Origin: Brucella pseudogrignonensis
Lineage (GTDB): Bacteria; Pseudomonadota; Alphaproteobacteria; Rhizobiales; Rhizobiaceae
Reading direction: 5' to 3'
Assembly: GCF_002252525.1 (NCBI RefSeq)
Contig: NZ_NNRM01000006.1
Location: forward strand, 1 to 64,000
Length of the DNA stretch: 64,000 bases
In this document: in pieces, positions 7,863 through 16,952 of the stretch
Layout: each line of letters starts with the position of its first letter
Numbering within the stretch: the first letter of the stretch is position 1
Translations under genes and position numbers: made by a program
The notes under the pieces: model-generated
The model's input: the letters and a program-made list of their open reading frames with translations, nothing else
What the model was told of the DNA's origin: nothing
The model's database searches: none

Positions 7863-8633
7863 TCAGAGAGGGTTTTCTTCGAGAAAGGCCAGAACACCTT
7901 TCTTATAAACCTTGTCACCCACCGCCAACATGTGGTCACGGTCAGGAATATCGAGCGCCCGGCCATTTGGCAGCATATCTGCCAACTCTTGAGCGCTCCC
8001 TGCAATATCGTCTGTCGTACCCACCGCTACAAGGACCGGCTGCATGATGCGCGCAATTGCCTCGGCAGAAACCAGTTCCTTGGATGTAATGACACAAGCC
8101 GCGAGCGCAATTCGATCACTCTTGGTCTGGTCGGCAAATTTGCGGAACATCATCCCGCGCGGATTCGTGATGGTCGATGGATCTTCTGCAAGAAGTGCTT
8201 CACCAATTGGCTCCCAGTCGCCTGCGCCCGTCACCATGCCGATGCCAAGGCCGCCAAACACGGCGCTATGAACACGTTCGGGGTGCTCGATTGCCAGAAA
8301 CGCAGTGATGCGCGCGCCCATCGAATATCCCATGACATGCGCTTTTTCGATGCCAAGATGATCGAGCAGAGCCGCGGCATCACCCGCCATGGCGCTCGGT
8401 GTGTAATCCGCTGCTTCATGGCTCTTTGCAGAAAAGCCGTGGCCACGATCATCGATGGCGATCACGCGATAACCTGCTTCAGTCAAAGTGCGAAACCAAC
8501 CCGGCGACACCCAATTGACGAGGCTCGACGAGGCAAAGCCGTGAATGAGCAGGATCGGGTCGCCCTCTCCGTCCTGACGATACGCAAGACGCAGACCATC
8601 ATGTTCGAAATATTCGATATCGAGCGCGCTCAA
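7863..8633 (-). CDS. Alpha/beta hydrolase
   Basis: A 256-residue single-domain alpha/beta hydrolase. The oxyanion segment is LLIHGFASS (about residues 28-36), the nucleophile elbow is GYSMG (near residue 100) and the C-terminal His lies in PDRDHMLAVGD. Conserved DDRGHGFSAK follows strand 4. The TTG at 8633 is preferred: AAGGA lies seven nt upstream and this avoids overlap with the DUF192 gene ending at 8678; a longer TTG start at 8699 would overlap it. No substrate can be deduced; it lies just upstream of cysE on the same strand. Confidence 0.85.
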   Translation of the reverse strand: MSALDIEYFEHDGLRLAYRQDGEGDPILLIHGFASSSLVNWVSPGWFRTLTEAGYRVIAIDDRGHGFSAKSHEAADYTPSAMAGDAAALLDHLGIEKAHVMGYSMGARITAFLAIEHPERVHSAVFGGLGIGMVTGAGDWEPIGEALLAEDPSTITNPRGMMFRKFADQTKSDRIALAACVITSKELVSAEAIARIMQPVLVAVGTTDDIAGSAQELADMLPNGRALDIPDRDHMLAVGDKVYKKGVLAFLEENPL

Positions 8634-8677
8634 TTTGTATTCCTTTTGAATTTCAGAATGCGGGATTTTTGACAGGC

Positions 8678-9154
8678 TTAACTGCGACACTCGCCACAAA
8701 TGGCCTTGTGGATCGCACTGTCACCACGCTTGATACCGGTTCGTTTAACAGTCCCGGCCAGAAGTTCAACCACATAAGCCGCAGGCCCTTGCGAAGAAAT
8801 GATGGCCTCGGAGAACGGTTCTGCATTTTCATGGATCGCCGACACATGGCCGGTATCGTCAAGAAAAACCATATCCAGCGGCGAAGGCGTGTTCTGCATC
8901 CACATCATCACGCTCCGCATTTCGCCGAAAACAAAGAGCATAGCGCGGTCTTTCGGAAAATCGGTTCGCCACATCAGACCACGCATACGCGCTTCATCTG
9001 TAGCAGCAATCTCCAACCCGAATGAAACCTTGCCCTTTGAGGTAACGAAGGTCAGCGGTTCTTTATCCAAAGGCAATAGCATTGGCTTGGTTTCCTGCGC
9101 ATGGGCAGAAACAGCAAAAAATAGAAAAGCGAATGCGAAAAGAATCCGGCCCAT
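8678..9154 (-). CDS. Exported DUF192 family protein
   Basis: A 158-residue protein with a signal peptide (MGRILFAFAFLFFAVSAHA). The mature part carries the DUF192 signature: RMRGLMWRTDFPKDRAMLFVF, then MWMQNTPSPLDMVFLDD, then the closing VVELLAGTVKRTGIKRGD. The family is widespread and thought to be periplasmic or extracytoplasmic, but has no assigned enzymatic role. It is the upstream neighbour of the alpha/beta hydrolase on the same strand. Confidence 0.85.
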   Translation of the reverse strand: MGRILFAFAFLFFAVSAHAQETKPMLLPLDKEPLTFVTSKGKVSFGLEIAATDEARMRGLMWRTDFPKDRAMLFVFGEMRSVMMWMQNTPSPLDMVFLDDTGHVSAIHENAEPFSEAIISSQGPAAYVVELLAGTVKRTGIKRGDSAIHKAICGECRS

Positions 9155-9310
9155 ACCCTGCTCTCGTGCTGCGCGTTCGTGCCAATTGCGCTGTCACGGG
9201 CGCTCACGAATGGTGCGATTGAGCCGCGAAGATAACAACGAGGTTGTAGTACGGCAAGACTAAGTCGCCAGCATCACCCGGTTGTTACAGAATATGAAAT
9301 GGGAGTTCGA

Positions 9311-9375
9311 TCATCTCCAGCAAAAGTGCGAAACGTTTTTGCGTTGGATGATGCATTAAGCGAAGAGATAGAGTG
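9311..9375. repeat. Degenerate copy of the dispersed hairpin repeat
   Basis: The segment CATCTCCAGCAAAAGTGCG followed by AAACGTTTTTGCG and GATGATGCATTAAGC resembles the better copies at 25264 and 54037 (GCATCCC-AAAAGTGCG--GCGGTTTTCGG-AGATGCG). It sits just beyond the stop of the cold-shock gene. Confidence 0.45.
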
Positions 9376-9399
9376 ATTCTATGAGCTTTGGTGGGCTGC

Positions 9400-9981
9400 T
9401 CAATGAGAAACCGGAATCGCCGTGCCAATATCTGGATGGATTTCCGCAGCCATGAGGCCCTTGTCTCCATTGCCGAAACGGATCAGAACGACTTGACCGG
9501 GGCGCAGTTCCATCATGCCGAAGCGACGAAGCGTTTCCATATGAATGAAAATATCTTCTGTGCCCTCGCCGCGCGTCAGAAAGCCGAAGCCCTTGGTGCG
9601 GTTGAACCACTTCACAATCACGCGCTCCAGCCCGCTTGATGGCGTAACCGTTACATGCGTGCGCTGTGGCGCCATCTGAGCCGGATGAACTGCTGTAGAC
9701 GTGTCCATGGAAAGAACGCGGAAGCACTGCATACCACGATCGCCATTGCGCACTTCACAAACGATACGCGCGCCTTCGAGCGCTGTTTGAAAGCCATCGC
9801 GGCGAAGCGATGTGACATGAAGGAGAATATCGGAAAGCCCAGGCTGGTCGGGCACGATGAAACCGTACCCCTTTGCAACGTCGAACCACTTGATGTGGCC
9901 GGACACTTCAATAAGTTCGCCTAGCTCTTCTGAGGAGGCCTGACTGCGAAACTGGTCATCCGACACAGATTTGTCCGCCAT
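9400..9981 (-). CDS. Two-domain cold-shock protein (CspA family)
   Basis: A 193-residue protein with two cold-shock domains in tandem. The first is at about residues 26-88 (GHIKWFDVAKGYGFIVPDQPGLSDILLH) and the second at about 122-188 (VIVKWFNRTKGFGFLTRGEGTEDIFIHME). Both keep the RNP1 (KGYGFI, KGFGFL) and RNP2 (DILLH, DIFIH) motifs, so both should bind single-stranded nucleic acid. Double-domain Csp proteins are typical of alphaproteobacteria. The ATG at 9981 has GGAGGG upstream; the longer start at 10035 is not supported. Confidence 0.92.
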   Translation of the reverse strand: MADKSVSDDQFRSQASSEELGELIEVSGHIKWFDVAKGYGFIVPDQPGLSDILLHVTSLRRDGFQTALEGARIVCEVRNGDRGMQCFRVLSMDTSTAVHPAQMAPQRTHVTVTPSSGLERVIVKWFNRTKGFGFLTRGEGTEDIFIHMETLRRFGMMELRPGQVVLIRFGNGDKGLMAAEIHPDIGTAIPVSH

Positions 9982-10355
9982 GCGCTCGTCCCTCCTCTGT
10001 TGTTCCGTTGCGATTCTGTCCTGATTCTTGCCCAAAGAATAACACTTCCTTAACCGGAGGCGGCAAGCCTAAACTTTTGCTGTCATGAAGATGATCACAG
10101 GCTTTGTGCTCTCAGCGTTAATTTGCCAATTTCTAAAATTGAAAATTGCCGTATCAAGCACCTCGTCGAAAACATATGGCAGCATGGCAATTCGACAACT
10201 TGTTTACTTGCGTTTTCACGTAAGCCGCCTATCCACGAAATTGCTCTTTCAAGCCGTGCAATGGAAACCGGGCGGAAGGATACGAAAAGCTGAACCATTC
10301 TCTGGGGAAAGCGTTAAATCCTACAACCGGCAAACATGCGAACCAGGAGAAGACT

Positions 10356-10796
10356 ATGCGTTATCTGCACACGATGGTTAGAATTCGCGACATTGATGAA
10401 TCGCTCGATTTTTACGTGAACAAGTTTGGCCTCGAAGAAATTCGCCGGACTGAAAATGAAAAAGGCCGCTTTACGCTCATCTTCCTTGCCGCGCCATCAG
10501 ACAAGGATAAGGCCAAGGCAGAACGCGCTCCAGAGTTGGAACTGACCTATAACTGGGACCCAGAAACCTATACCAGTGGCCGTAACTTCGGGCATCTCGC
10601 TTATGCGGTCGATAATATCTATGCGACTTGCCAAAAGCTGAAAGACGCTGGCGTCACAATCAACCGTCCACCACGCGACGGCCACATGGCTTTCATCAAG
10701 TCACCCGACGGCATTTCCATCGAACTGATCCAGAAGGGTGAGCGCCTCGCTCCGCAGGAGCCATGGGCTTCGGCCGAAAATATCGGCAGCTGGTAA
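10356..10796 (+). CDS. gloA: Lactoylglutathione lyase (glyoxalase I)
   Basis: Converts the methylglyoxal-glutathione hemithioacetal to S-lactoylglutathione. The 146-residue protein has the two beta-alpha-beta-beta-beta modules of glyoxalase I: MRYLHTMVRIRDIDESLDFYVNKFGLEEIRR with the first metal ligand His, then NFGHLAYAVDNIY with the second His and ISIELIQKGE with the terminal Glu. Both metal-binding Glu/His pairs appear intact. AGGAGA precedes the ATG. The gene is divergent from the cold-shock gene; 9982-10355 is their shared upstream region, in which I see no firm operator. Confidence 0.95.
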   Translation: MRYLHTMVRIRDIDESLDFYVNKFGLEEIRRTENEKGRFTLIFLAAPSDKDKAKAERAPELELTYNWDPETYTSGRNFGHLAYAVDNIYATCQKLKDAGVTINRPPRDGHMAFIKSPDGISIELIQKGERLAPQEPWASAENIGSW

Positions 10797-10801
10797 TCAA
10801 G

Positions 10802-10834
10802 AAAAAGGCCCGGTATCTCGACCGGGCCTTTTCA
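10802..10834. terminator. Bidirectional terminator between gloA and the Tim44-like gene
   Basis: AAAAAGGCCCGGT and ACCGGGCCTTTT form a perfect stem around ATCTCG, with an A-run on one side and T-run on the other. It serves both converging genes. Confidence 0.9.
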
Positions 10835-10849
10835 TTAAAACTGTTGGGC

Positions 10850-11893
10850 TTATTCGGTGCCTTGAATCGCTGCGAGCAACCAGTCGCCACCATCAACGCG
10901 GGTGAACGTCCAGACTTCGACGCTTTCAACCGGCTCATCAGGGTTGCCTTCAACGACAGCGCCTGTATTGCGGTCAAGCATAACATCGATAGCCGAGTAA
11001 CGGATGGCGACAGTCGCATAGTCGACATTGCCTTCACGCCATGCTTCGGAAACATCGCCCTGAAGCAGCTTCACGTCCTTGACTTCATTACGCATACCGC
11101 TGGAAGCGATCTCACCCAGTTCTTCAGCCAGGTAAGACATGGCTTCCGGTGTTGCGAGCTTGCGGAGTGCTGCATAATCCTCACGGCCATAAGCGGTCTG
11201 GATTTCTGACAGCATCTGCTCGAAGCGATCCAGTTCTTCCTGGCCAACATCCATTGGCTCTTCTTCAACCGCAGCTGCAACCGGGGTCTCTTCCTGCTTA
11301 GCGCCAAAGGGATTTACCGAAGGCGTGCGGCTTGTAGTATTTGACGGTGGTGCAGCAGTCTTTGCAGAACCAAAAACCTGTGCAGCATTAAAAGGCTGAG
11401 CGCCGGCGTTGCCTGCACCCGCTGCTGCCGTCTGACGACGATTTGCAATCATGCGCATGACGAACATCGCGATCAGCGCAATGACAGCGACCTGCAACAG
11501 AAGGCCGAACATGCCGGCCATACCGCCAAGGCCATTACCCAGCAACATGCCGATCAGACCACCAACTAGGAGACCACCGAGCATCGAACGGCCGAAATTG
11601 CCAAACATGCCGCCAGAACGAGCCGCAGCTGCATTCTGTGTGCCTGCCGCTGCACTCGGACGATTGGTCTGAGTTGCACCTGTATTTGGCGTCATCGAAC
11701 GTTCCATAGGCGCTGCATTGTTTGGTGCAGTGCGCGTCGGTGCAGGCGCTTGATATGTACGCGCACCACGGCTACCAAAACCGCCCCCGCCAGCACGGCG
11801 AGCCTCGGCGAAATCAACAGCGGCAAAAGAGGCTATAAGCCCAAGGACCATTGCAGCGGTCAGTTTGGTCAGGCGGTTTCCGGAACCCGGCAT
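10850..11893 (-). CDS. Tim44-like domain protein, membrane-anchored
   Basis: A 347-residue protein. It has an N-terminal signal or anchor (LTKLTAAMVLGLIASFAAVDFAEA), then a Gly/Ala/Pro/Thr-rich low-complexity stretch to about residue 95, a glycine-zipper-like hydrophobic pair (MLGGLLVGGLIGMLLGNGLGGMAGMFGLLLQVAVIALIAMFVMRMI, about 104-150), another linker, and a C-terminal Tim44/MRPL45-type domain from about 215 (EELDRFEQMLSEIQTAYGREDYAALRKLATPEAMSYLAEEL ... EVWTFTRVDGGDWLLAAIQGTE). Family members are inner-membrane proteins with the globular domain outside the bilayer; the bacterial role is unclear. GGGAGA supports the start. Confidence 0.88.
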   Translation of the reverse strand: MPGSGNRLTKLTAAMVLGLIASFAAVDFAEARRAGGGGFGSRGARTYQAPAPTRTAPNNAAPMERSMTPNTGATQTNRPSAAAGTQNAAAARSGGMFGNFGRSMLGGLLVGGLIGMLLGNGLGGMAGMFGLLLQVAVIALIAMFVMRMIANRRQTAAAGAGNAGAQPFNAAQVFGSAKTAAPPSNTTSRTPSVNPFGAKQEETPVAAAVEEEPMDVGQEELDRFEQMLSEIQTAYGREDYAALRKLATPEAMSYLAEELGEIASSGMRNEVKDVKLLQGDVSEAWREGNVDYATVAIRYSAIDVMLDRNTGAVVEGNPDEPVESVEVWTFTRVDGGDWLLAAIQGTE

Positions 11894-11997
11894 AAGTATC
11901 TCCCAATAGAGTAATCACAGAATATTTTAGTCCGTGATTATATGGGAATTCGCTCCCCGTTTTCACAAGAGCGTGAAGACAAAAAAGTTGAGAAAAT

Positions 11998-13782
11998 TCA
12001 AATAGGCACAGCTGCGTCCAGAATCTGGATCTGAGGAGTGACCGAACCGTTCCAGTGATTGAGCGACAAGTTCCCAACAATATGGACACTCTGCCCGATA
12101 TTGTTGAACAAGAATCGTCCCAAATCCCCTTCAGCAACGCGGAAAGCGATAGCGTTAACGCGTTTGCCATCTGCGCCACGCAGAACAACACGCACATGAT
12201 CCCGCCCCACCAAACGCACATCCGCCAATATATGATGCGGAAGTGCAAGCACTGGCTGTGGATGCGCTGAGCCGAAAGGACCAGCTTTCTGCAAAGATTC
12301 ATAAAGCGAAACAGTCGCGCCCGAAGCAGCAACCGCCCCGTCAATCGAAAGACTCTGATTTTCACGAAGCCTTGCGACCGTATCAGCCGATTCTTCCTCA
12401 AGATATGCACGAAGCGCACCAAGCTTGCCGCGCTCAATGGTAATACCAGCTGCCATGGCGTGACCACCGCCCTTTACCAGCAACCCGCGCTCCATCGCAC
12501 CGCGAACCAGTTTGCCAAGATCAAGTCCGGAAATAGAACGCCCCGACCCCGAGCCAATGCCATTCGCATTAAATGAAATGGCAAAGGCAGGCCGACGCGC
12601 CTTTTCTTTGAGCCGCGATGCCAGCAATCCGACGATACCCGGATGCCAGCGATCACTTGCCGTCACAATCACCGATGCACCTGCACCGCCTGAAAGCTCA
12701 AGTGAAGCTTCCGCTTCGGCCTCAATCAGCATTTCGGCTTCCATAGCCTGTCGCTCCTGATTGAGTCGGTCGAGTTCTGCGGCAATTGGATCAGCAGCGG
12801 TTGAATCGTCCAGTGTAAGCAACCGAGCGCCCAGCCCTGCATCACCAATACGTCCCCCGGCATTGATACGTGGGCCGATCAGATAACCAAGATGGAAAAC
12901 ATTGAGCGGCTCGCCAATGCGCGAAACCCTGCCAAGCGCTGCCAGGCCCGCATTGCTCTGGCTACGCGCAACCAGGAGTCCTTTCACGACGAAGGCGCGA
13001 TTGACACCTTTCAGCGGAACCACGTCGCAAACTGTCGCAAGTGCCACCAAATCGAGCAGCGAGAGAAGGTCCGGCCCAGGCCCCTTGCCACGTTCGCGCA
13101 AAACTTTTGTCACCTGAACAAGCGTCAGAAAAACAACGCCCGCGGCGCACAGATGCTCCTGCTGTGAAATATCGTCTTCGCGGTTCGGGTTGACAATGGC
13201 CACCGCATCATCCGGTAGATCACCGCCTACCTGATGGTGGTCGATAACCACGACATCGGCACCAGCTTCTTTTGCAGCCGTAATCGACGGCGCGCTGTTG
13301 GTGCCGCAATCAACCGTCACGATTAACGAGGCACCCTTTGCGACCAGTTCACGCATGGCATCGGGGTTCGGGCCATATCCTTCAAAGATACGATCCGGAA
13401 TATAGATTGAATGCGTGATACCATAATGTTTCAAAAACCGCGCCATGAGGGCGGATGAACATGCACCGTCAACGTCATAGTCTCCGAAAATAGCAACCGT
13501 CTCGCGCCGCATAATAGCGTCGGCGATGCGGTTTGCGGCTTTATCCATATCGGTCAGCATGGCTGGATCTGGCATCAGGTTGCGCAGGCTCGGATCGATA
13601 AACTCCGGCGCGCCTTCTACAGAAACCCCGCGCCCTGCAAGCACGCGCGATACCAGATCGGAAATGCCATGATGCTGCGCGATTGCGAGCGCCGTATTGG
13701 CCTCACGCGGGCCGAGCCGATCCATCCATTTCTGGCCAGTGACAGATTTACGGATGCCAAGAAAAAAACGTTCTGTTGTCAT
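11998..13782 (-). CDS. recJ: Single-stranded-DNA-specific exonuclease RecJ
   Basis: A 5'-3' ssDNA exonuclease used in recombination and mismatch repair, 594 residues. DHH-domain motifs are visible: FGDYDVDGACSSALMARFL (near residue 100), VTVDCGTN and VVVIDHHQVGGDLPD, followed by the DHHA1 motif KGGGHAMAAGITI and a C-terminal OB-fold region. It lies downstream of glpX on the same strand, but a strong terminator between them implies its own promoter. Confidence 0.96.
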   Translation of the reverse strand: MTTERFFLGIRKSVTGQKWMDRLGPREANTALAIAQHHGISDLVSRVLAGRGVSVEGAPEFIDPSLRNLMPDPAMLTDMDKAANRIADAIMRRETVAIFGDYDVDGACSSALMARFLKHYGITHSIYIPDRIFEGYGPNPDAMRELVAKGASLIVTVDCGTNSAPSITAAKEAGADVVVIDHHQVGGDLPDDAVAIVNPNREDDISQQEHLCAAGVVFLTLVQVTKVLRERGKGPGPDLLSLLDLVALATVCDVVPLKGVNRAFVVKGLLVARSQSNAGLAALGRVSRIGEPLNVFHLGYLIGPRINAGGRIGDAGLGARLLTLDDSTAADPIAAELDRLNQERQAMEAEMLIEAEAEASLELSGGAGASVIVTASDRWHPGIVGLLASRLKEKARRPAFAISFNANGIGSGSGRSISGLDLGKLVRGAMERGLLVKGGGHAMAAGITIERGKLGALRAYLEEESADTVARLRENQSLSIDGAVAASGATVSLYESLQKAGPFGSAHPQPVLALPHHILADVRLVGRDHVRVVLRGADGKRVNAIAFRVAEGDLGRFLFNNIGQSVHIVGNLSLNHWNGSVTPQIQILDAAVPI

Positions 13783-13798
13783 GGTTTCTTAAAGACAC

Positions 13799-13829
13799 AA
13801 AAGGCGGCATTTTTGCAATGCCGCCTTTT
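13799..13829 (-). terminator. Intrinsic terminator of glpX
   Basis: AAAAGGCGGCAT/ATGCCGCCTTTT forms a perfect 12-bp stem with T-runs, located between the glpX stop (13852) and the recJ start (13782). Confidence 0.88.
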
Positions 13830-13851
13830 AAACAACCCTATGATAGCTCTG

Positions 13852-14850
13852 TTAGAACTTCGACAAATCCTGATGCCGTGCCTTGATTTCACGAACCGTC
13901 TGCGAACTTGAGCGCATGACGATTGTGTGGGTCTGGATATAATCACGGGCGAACTTGACGCCAGAAAGCATATTACCATCCGTCACACCGGTTGCAGCAA
14001 AAAGCACGTCGCCCTTCGCCATCTCTTCCAGCGTATAGACCTTTTTCGGATCCGAAATGCCCATCTTGGCCGCGCGCGCAATTTTCTCATCTGAATTAAG
14101 CTGAAGTCGGCCCTGCATCTGGCCACCAATGCAACGCAACGCTGCAGCTGCCAGCACACCCTCCGGCGCGCCACCGATACCGATATAAATATCGATGCCG
14201 GTTTCATCCGGATTGGTCGTGTGCATCACACCCGCAACATCACCATCGCCGATCAAACGAATGGATGCACCGGTCGCACGCACTTCTTCGATCAGACGTG
14301 CGTGGCGTGGACGATCCATAATGCAAGCCGTAATTTCATGTGGCTTTACGCCCTTGGCCTTTGCAATGGCCATGATGTTGTCGGTCGGTGTTGCATCGAG
14401 ATCGACCACGCCCTTCGGATAACCCGGACCAACAGCAATCTTTTCCATGTAAACATCTGGCGCATAAAGCAGATTGCCCTTCTCGGCGATGGCGATAACA
14501 GCCAGCGAGTTCGGCAGATTCTTGGCGCAAATCGTCGTACCTTCCAGGGGGTCGAGCGCAATATCAACATCAGGCCCCTGCTTGGTGCCAACTTCTTCAC
14601 CGATATAGAGCATCGGCGCTTCATCGCGTTCGCCTTCACCGATTACGACGGTACCAGCAATAGGCAGACGATTAAGCTCCTGACGCATGGCGTCAACTGC
14701 GGCTTGATCAGCAGCCATTTCATCGCCACGTCCACGAAGGCGTGCTGCAGCCACTGCCGCGCGTTCTGCCACACGAACGAGTTCGAGTGTGAGAATGCGA
14801 TCCAGTCCCTGGGCTGATCCATGCGGTTGCTGCTCTGCGGTCTTGGCCAT
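13852..14850 (-). CDS. glpX: Class II fructose-1,6-bisphosphatase
   Basis: Hydrolyses fructose-1,6-bisphosphate to fructose-6-phosphate in gluconeogenesis. The 332-residue protein shows GlpX motifs: VVIGEGERDEAPMLYIGEEVG, the metal/substrate loop DIALDPLEGTTICAKN, YIGIGGAPEGVLAAAALR and the C-terminal LFAATGVTDGNMLSGVKF. The ATG at 14850 (MAKTAEQQ) has AGGAC ten nt upstream and gives the family's normal N-terminus; the in-frame start at 14910 is less likely. It is followed by a terminator. In related genomes I recall it next to hom; here an ABC-F gene lies between. Confidence 0.95.
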   Translation of the reverse strand: MAKTAEQQPHGSAQGLDRILTLELVRVAERAAVAAARLRGRGDEMAADQAAVDAMRQELNRLPIAGTVVIGEGERDEAPMLYIGEEVGTKQGPDVDIALDPLEGTTICAKNLPNSLAVIAIAEKGNLLYAPDVYMEKIAVGPGYPKGVVDLDATPTDNIMAIAKAKGVKPHEITACIMDRPRHARLIEEVRATGASIRLIGDGDVAGVMHTTNPDETGIDIYIGIGGAPEGVLAAAALRCIGGQMQGRLQLNSDEKIARAAKMGISDPKKVYTLEEMAKGDVLFAATGVTDGNMLSGVKFARDYIQTHTIVMRSSSQTVREIKARHQDLSKF

Positions 14851-15107
14851 GTGAACAAAGTCCTGAATTCGAATGAGGTTGCTGCGTCGATAGAGCGACA
14901 GTGTCGTCACTTATAGCGACAATATGCAAATCTTTTGTCAAAGTCCCCTGCCGCCTGCAAGAGAATGAAGGGTAAAAAGATTTTGCACTCAAGCGCTTAA
15001 TCGATTTAAGGTCACACACTTGGTTTCATGTCTTGGTCGGGCGTGAACGAACACACCCAACCATTGAGACCAGAAAGCTGAAAGCAACCAGAAGAATTTT
15101 CGGCAGA

Positions 15108-16628
15108 TCAACCTACAGCTGCTTTGAAGAAAAACTCTGGATTCTCAACTTCGACCAGCTTTTTTCTATCGATTACCCAGAAACGATTTCCAACGTTACG
15201 CACGAAACTGCGATCATGCGATACGATGAGGCTCGCTGTTTCATCGCTCAACAGTTCTGCTTCCAGCGCTTCTTGCCCATCTATATCCAGATGATTGGTC
15301 GGCTCATCGAGAATGTAGAAGTTCGGCTTAGTCAGACGCAGAACCAGCATGGCAAGCCGCGCCTTTTGTCCGCCCGAAAGCCGCGACAAAGGTTTGGTCT
15401 GCATCTCAAGCGTCATACCGGCGCCGGCAAGCAAGGATCGTGCTCGCTGGTCGCCGACATCGAAACGCTTCATGATCGTCTCAAATGGCGTCCATTTACC
15501 ATTCAGCTCGGATAAAGCCTGATCACTATAGCCCAACACGAGTGACGGCGTTGCTTTGATGCCCGCAAGTGATTGTTCCGGCTGAAGGATTGCTTCACGA
15601 ACCAGTGTGAGCAATCGCGTCTTACCCGTACCGTTAGCGCCAAGCAGCACGATTCTGTCACCGGGATTGACCCACAACTGCCCGGCTTTGTAGAGGGGGC
15701 GACCGTCAGGGGTCGCAATCTCGGCCTGATCGATTACGATCAGTGCCTTGGCATGGCTACCCCGACCATCGAGCCTGATCTTGCCAGCAGAGCGTTCGAC
15801 ATGAGCTGCCTTCGCGCTTTCCTCGATTTTCTCGGCTCTCGCACGCAACTGCTTGGTTTTCACCACCAGCAAATCACTTCCCGAGTTAATGCCTATATTG
15901 TTGAGTTTTGCCGCCTGTCTGCGCAATTGCTGGACAGTCTTCATGTCCTTTTCAAACTGGCGGGCGTCAGCCGCATCTATCTCGTCAAGCGCCACACGCG
16001 CTTGGCTGTAGGGCAACGCAAAGACAAACGACTTATCCGCACGCAGGAAAAGCGTGCGTTTCGTCACCACATCAAGAAAGGCGCGGTCATGACTGCAAAC
16101 AATGACGGCTACTGAACGCGGGAGCGCATCAAGCCAGTTTTCCAGCAAATGCACCTTCTCAAGGTCGAGATGGTTTGTCGGCTCGTCCAGCAATAGTACG
16201 TCAGGCTCGGACACCCATGTGCGTGCCAGAAGCGCAAGCCGCTGCCAGCCACCACTCAACTGCCGAATGGCAAGTTCACGCAATTCAGCCGGAACATTAA
16301 GATCATCAAGCACGATATCAGCACGCCAGCTTTCATAAGCGCGTGCTTCTTCATCCAGTCCGCTGAGCACGACGTCATAGAAAGACAGATCCATCAGATC
16401 GTCTGAGACATACTGGCTGACATAGCCGATTTTGAGCCCACGCGAGCGCGTGATCGTACCGCTGGTGGGCTCCCCCTCTCCGACGATCAATCGTAAAAGA
16501 CTGGTCTTTCCACGACCATTGGCGGCAACGATACCAAGCCTCTCGCCATCGCCTACGACGAAATCGAGGTTTGCAAACAAGGTCTGATGGAGGCTAAGCG
16601 AAAGATTCTGAACAGATATAAGAGACAT
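15108..16628 (-). CDS. ABC-F family ATPase (ribosome-associated type)
   Basis: A 506-residue protein with two ABC domains and no membrane segments, the ABC-F layout. The first domain has the Walker A AANGRGKTSLL, signature LSGGWQRLALLARTW and Walker B VLLLDEPTNHLDL. The charged linker (about residues 235-290) carries KQLRARAEKIEESAKAAHVERS. The second domain has GANGTGKTRLL, LSGGQKARLAMLVLRL and FYILDEPTNHLDI. ABC-F proteins act on ribosomes, as translation factors or antibiotic-protection proteins. It does not look like a clear Uup, EttA or YheS. The start at 16628 (MSLISVQNL) is preferred over 16682. It sits between glpX and hom, perhaps inserted there. Confidence 0.85.
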   Translation of the reverse strand: MSLISVQNLSLSLHQTLFANLDFVVGDGERLGIVAANGRGKTSLLRLIVGEGEPTSGTITRSRGLKIGYVSQYVSDDLMDLSFYDVVLSGLDEEARAYESWRADIVLDDLNVPAELRELAIRQLSGGWQRLALLARTWVSEPDVLLLDEPTNHLDLEKVHLLENWLDALPRSVAVIVCSHDRAFLDVVTKRTLFLRADKSFVFALPYSQARVALDEIDAADARQFEKDMKTVQQLRRQAAKLNNIGINSGSDLLVVKTKQLRARAEKIEESAKAAHVERSAGKIRLDGRGSHAKALIVIDQAEIATPDGRPLYKAGQLWVNPGDRIVLLGANGTGKTRLLTLVREAILQPEQSLAGIKATPSLVLGYSDQALSELNGKWTPFETIMKRFDVGDQRARSLLAGAGMTLEMQTKPLSRLSGGQKARLAMLVLRLTKPNFYILDEPTNHLDIDGQEALEAELLSDETASLIVSHDRSFVRNVGNRFWVIDRKKLVEVENPEFFFKAAVG

Positions 16629-16910
16629 GGCGATAGGCCCAATTTGGCCAAGCACGGACGAGGAGTTCTCAAACAGCTTCAATCAACATGCTTGCAAATT
16701 TGCGGCTACAGCAATTGAAGCTGAGCCTTCAGAAAAGGCAGAAAAAGACCTTTGTTTCAGTCTTAATCGGCCCTGCACAATTTACTGTTGCAGGGCAAAA
16801 TCAGGGCCATACTGACGATGACGGTCGTGACGCGTCACATCCATATTACAGCCCTCCTTTTCCATATTTGTCTCTAAACCGGACTATTCCGATGGATGCT
16901 TCTTAGCAAA
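16629..16910. other. Upstream region of the ABC-F gene
   Basis: No gene is seen here. It holds a hairpin with arms GCCCTGC (16770-16776) and GCAGGGC (16790-16796), and a perfect 12-bp palindrome GTGACGCGTCAC at 16827-16838. Neither is followed by a T-run on the reverse strand. They are candidates for leader-based or operator control of the ABC-F gene, but nothing in the sequence proves this. Confidence 0.4.
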
Positions 16911-16937
16911 AGCGTTGCCGCCCTTCAAGAGCGGCAA
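16911..16937 (-). terminator. Terminator of hom
   Basis: The reverse strand carries GTTGCCGC/GCGGCAAC with a 9-nt loop followed by GCTTTTGC, 16 nt past the hom stop codon. Confidence 0.7.
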
Positions 16938-16952
16938 CACTATTGGATATAA

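Noticed and set aside
7081-8672. Two long plus-strand frames
   Set aside because: Both are antisense to cysE and the alpha/beta hydrolase, which show intact catalytic motifs.
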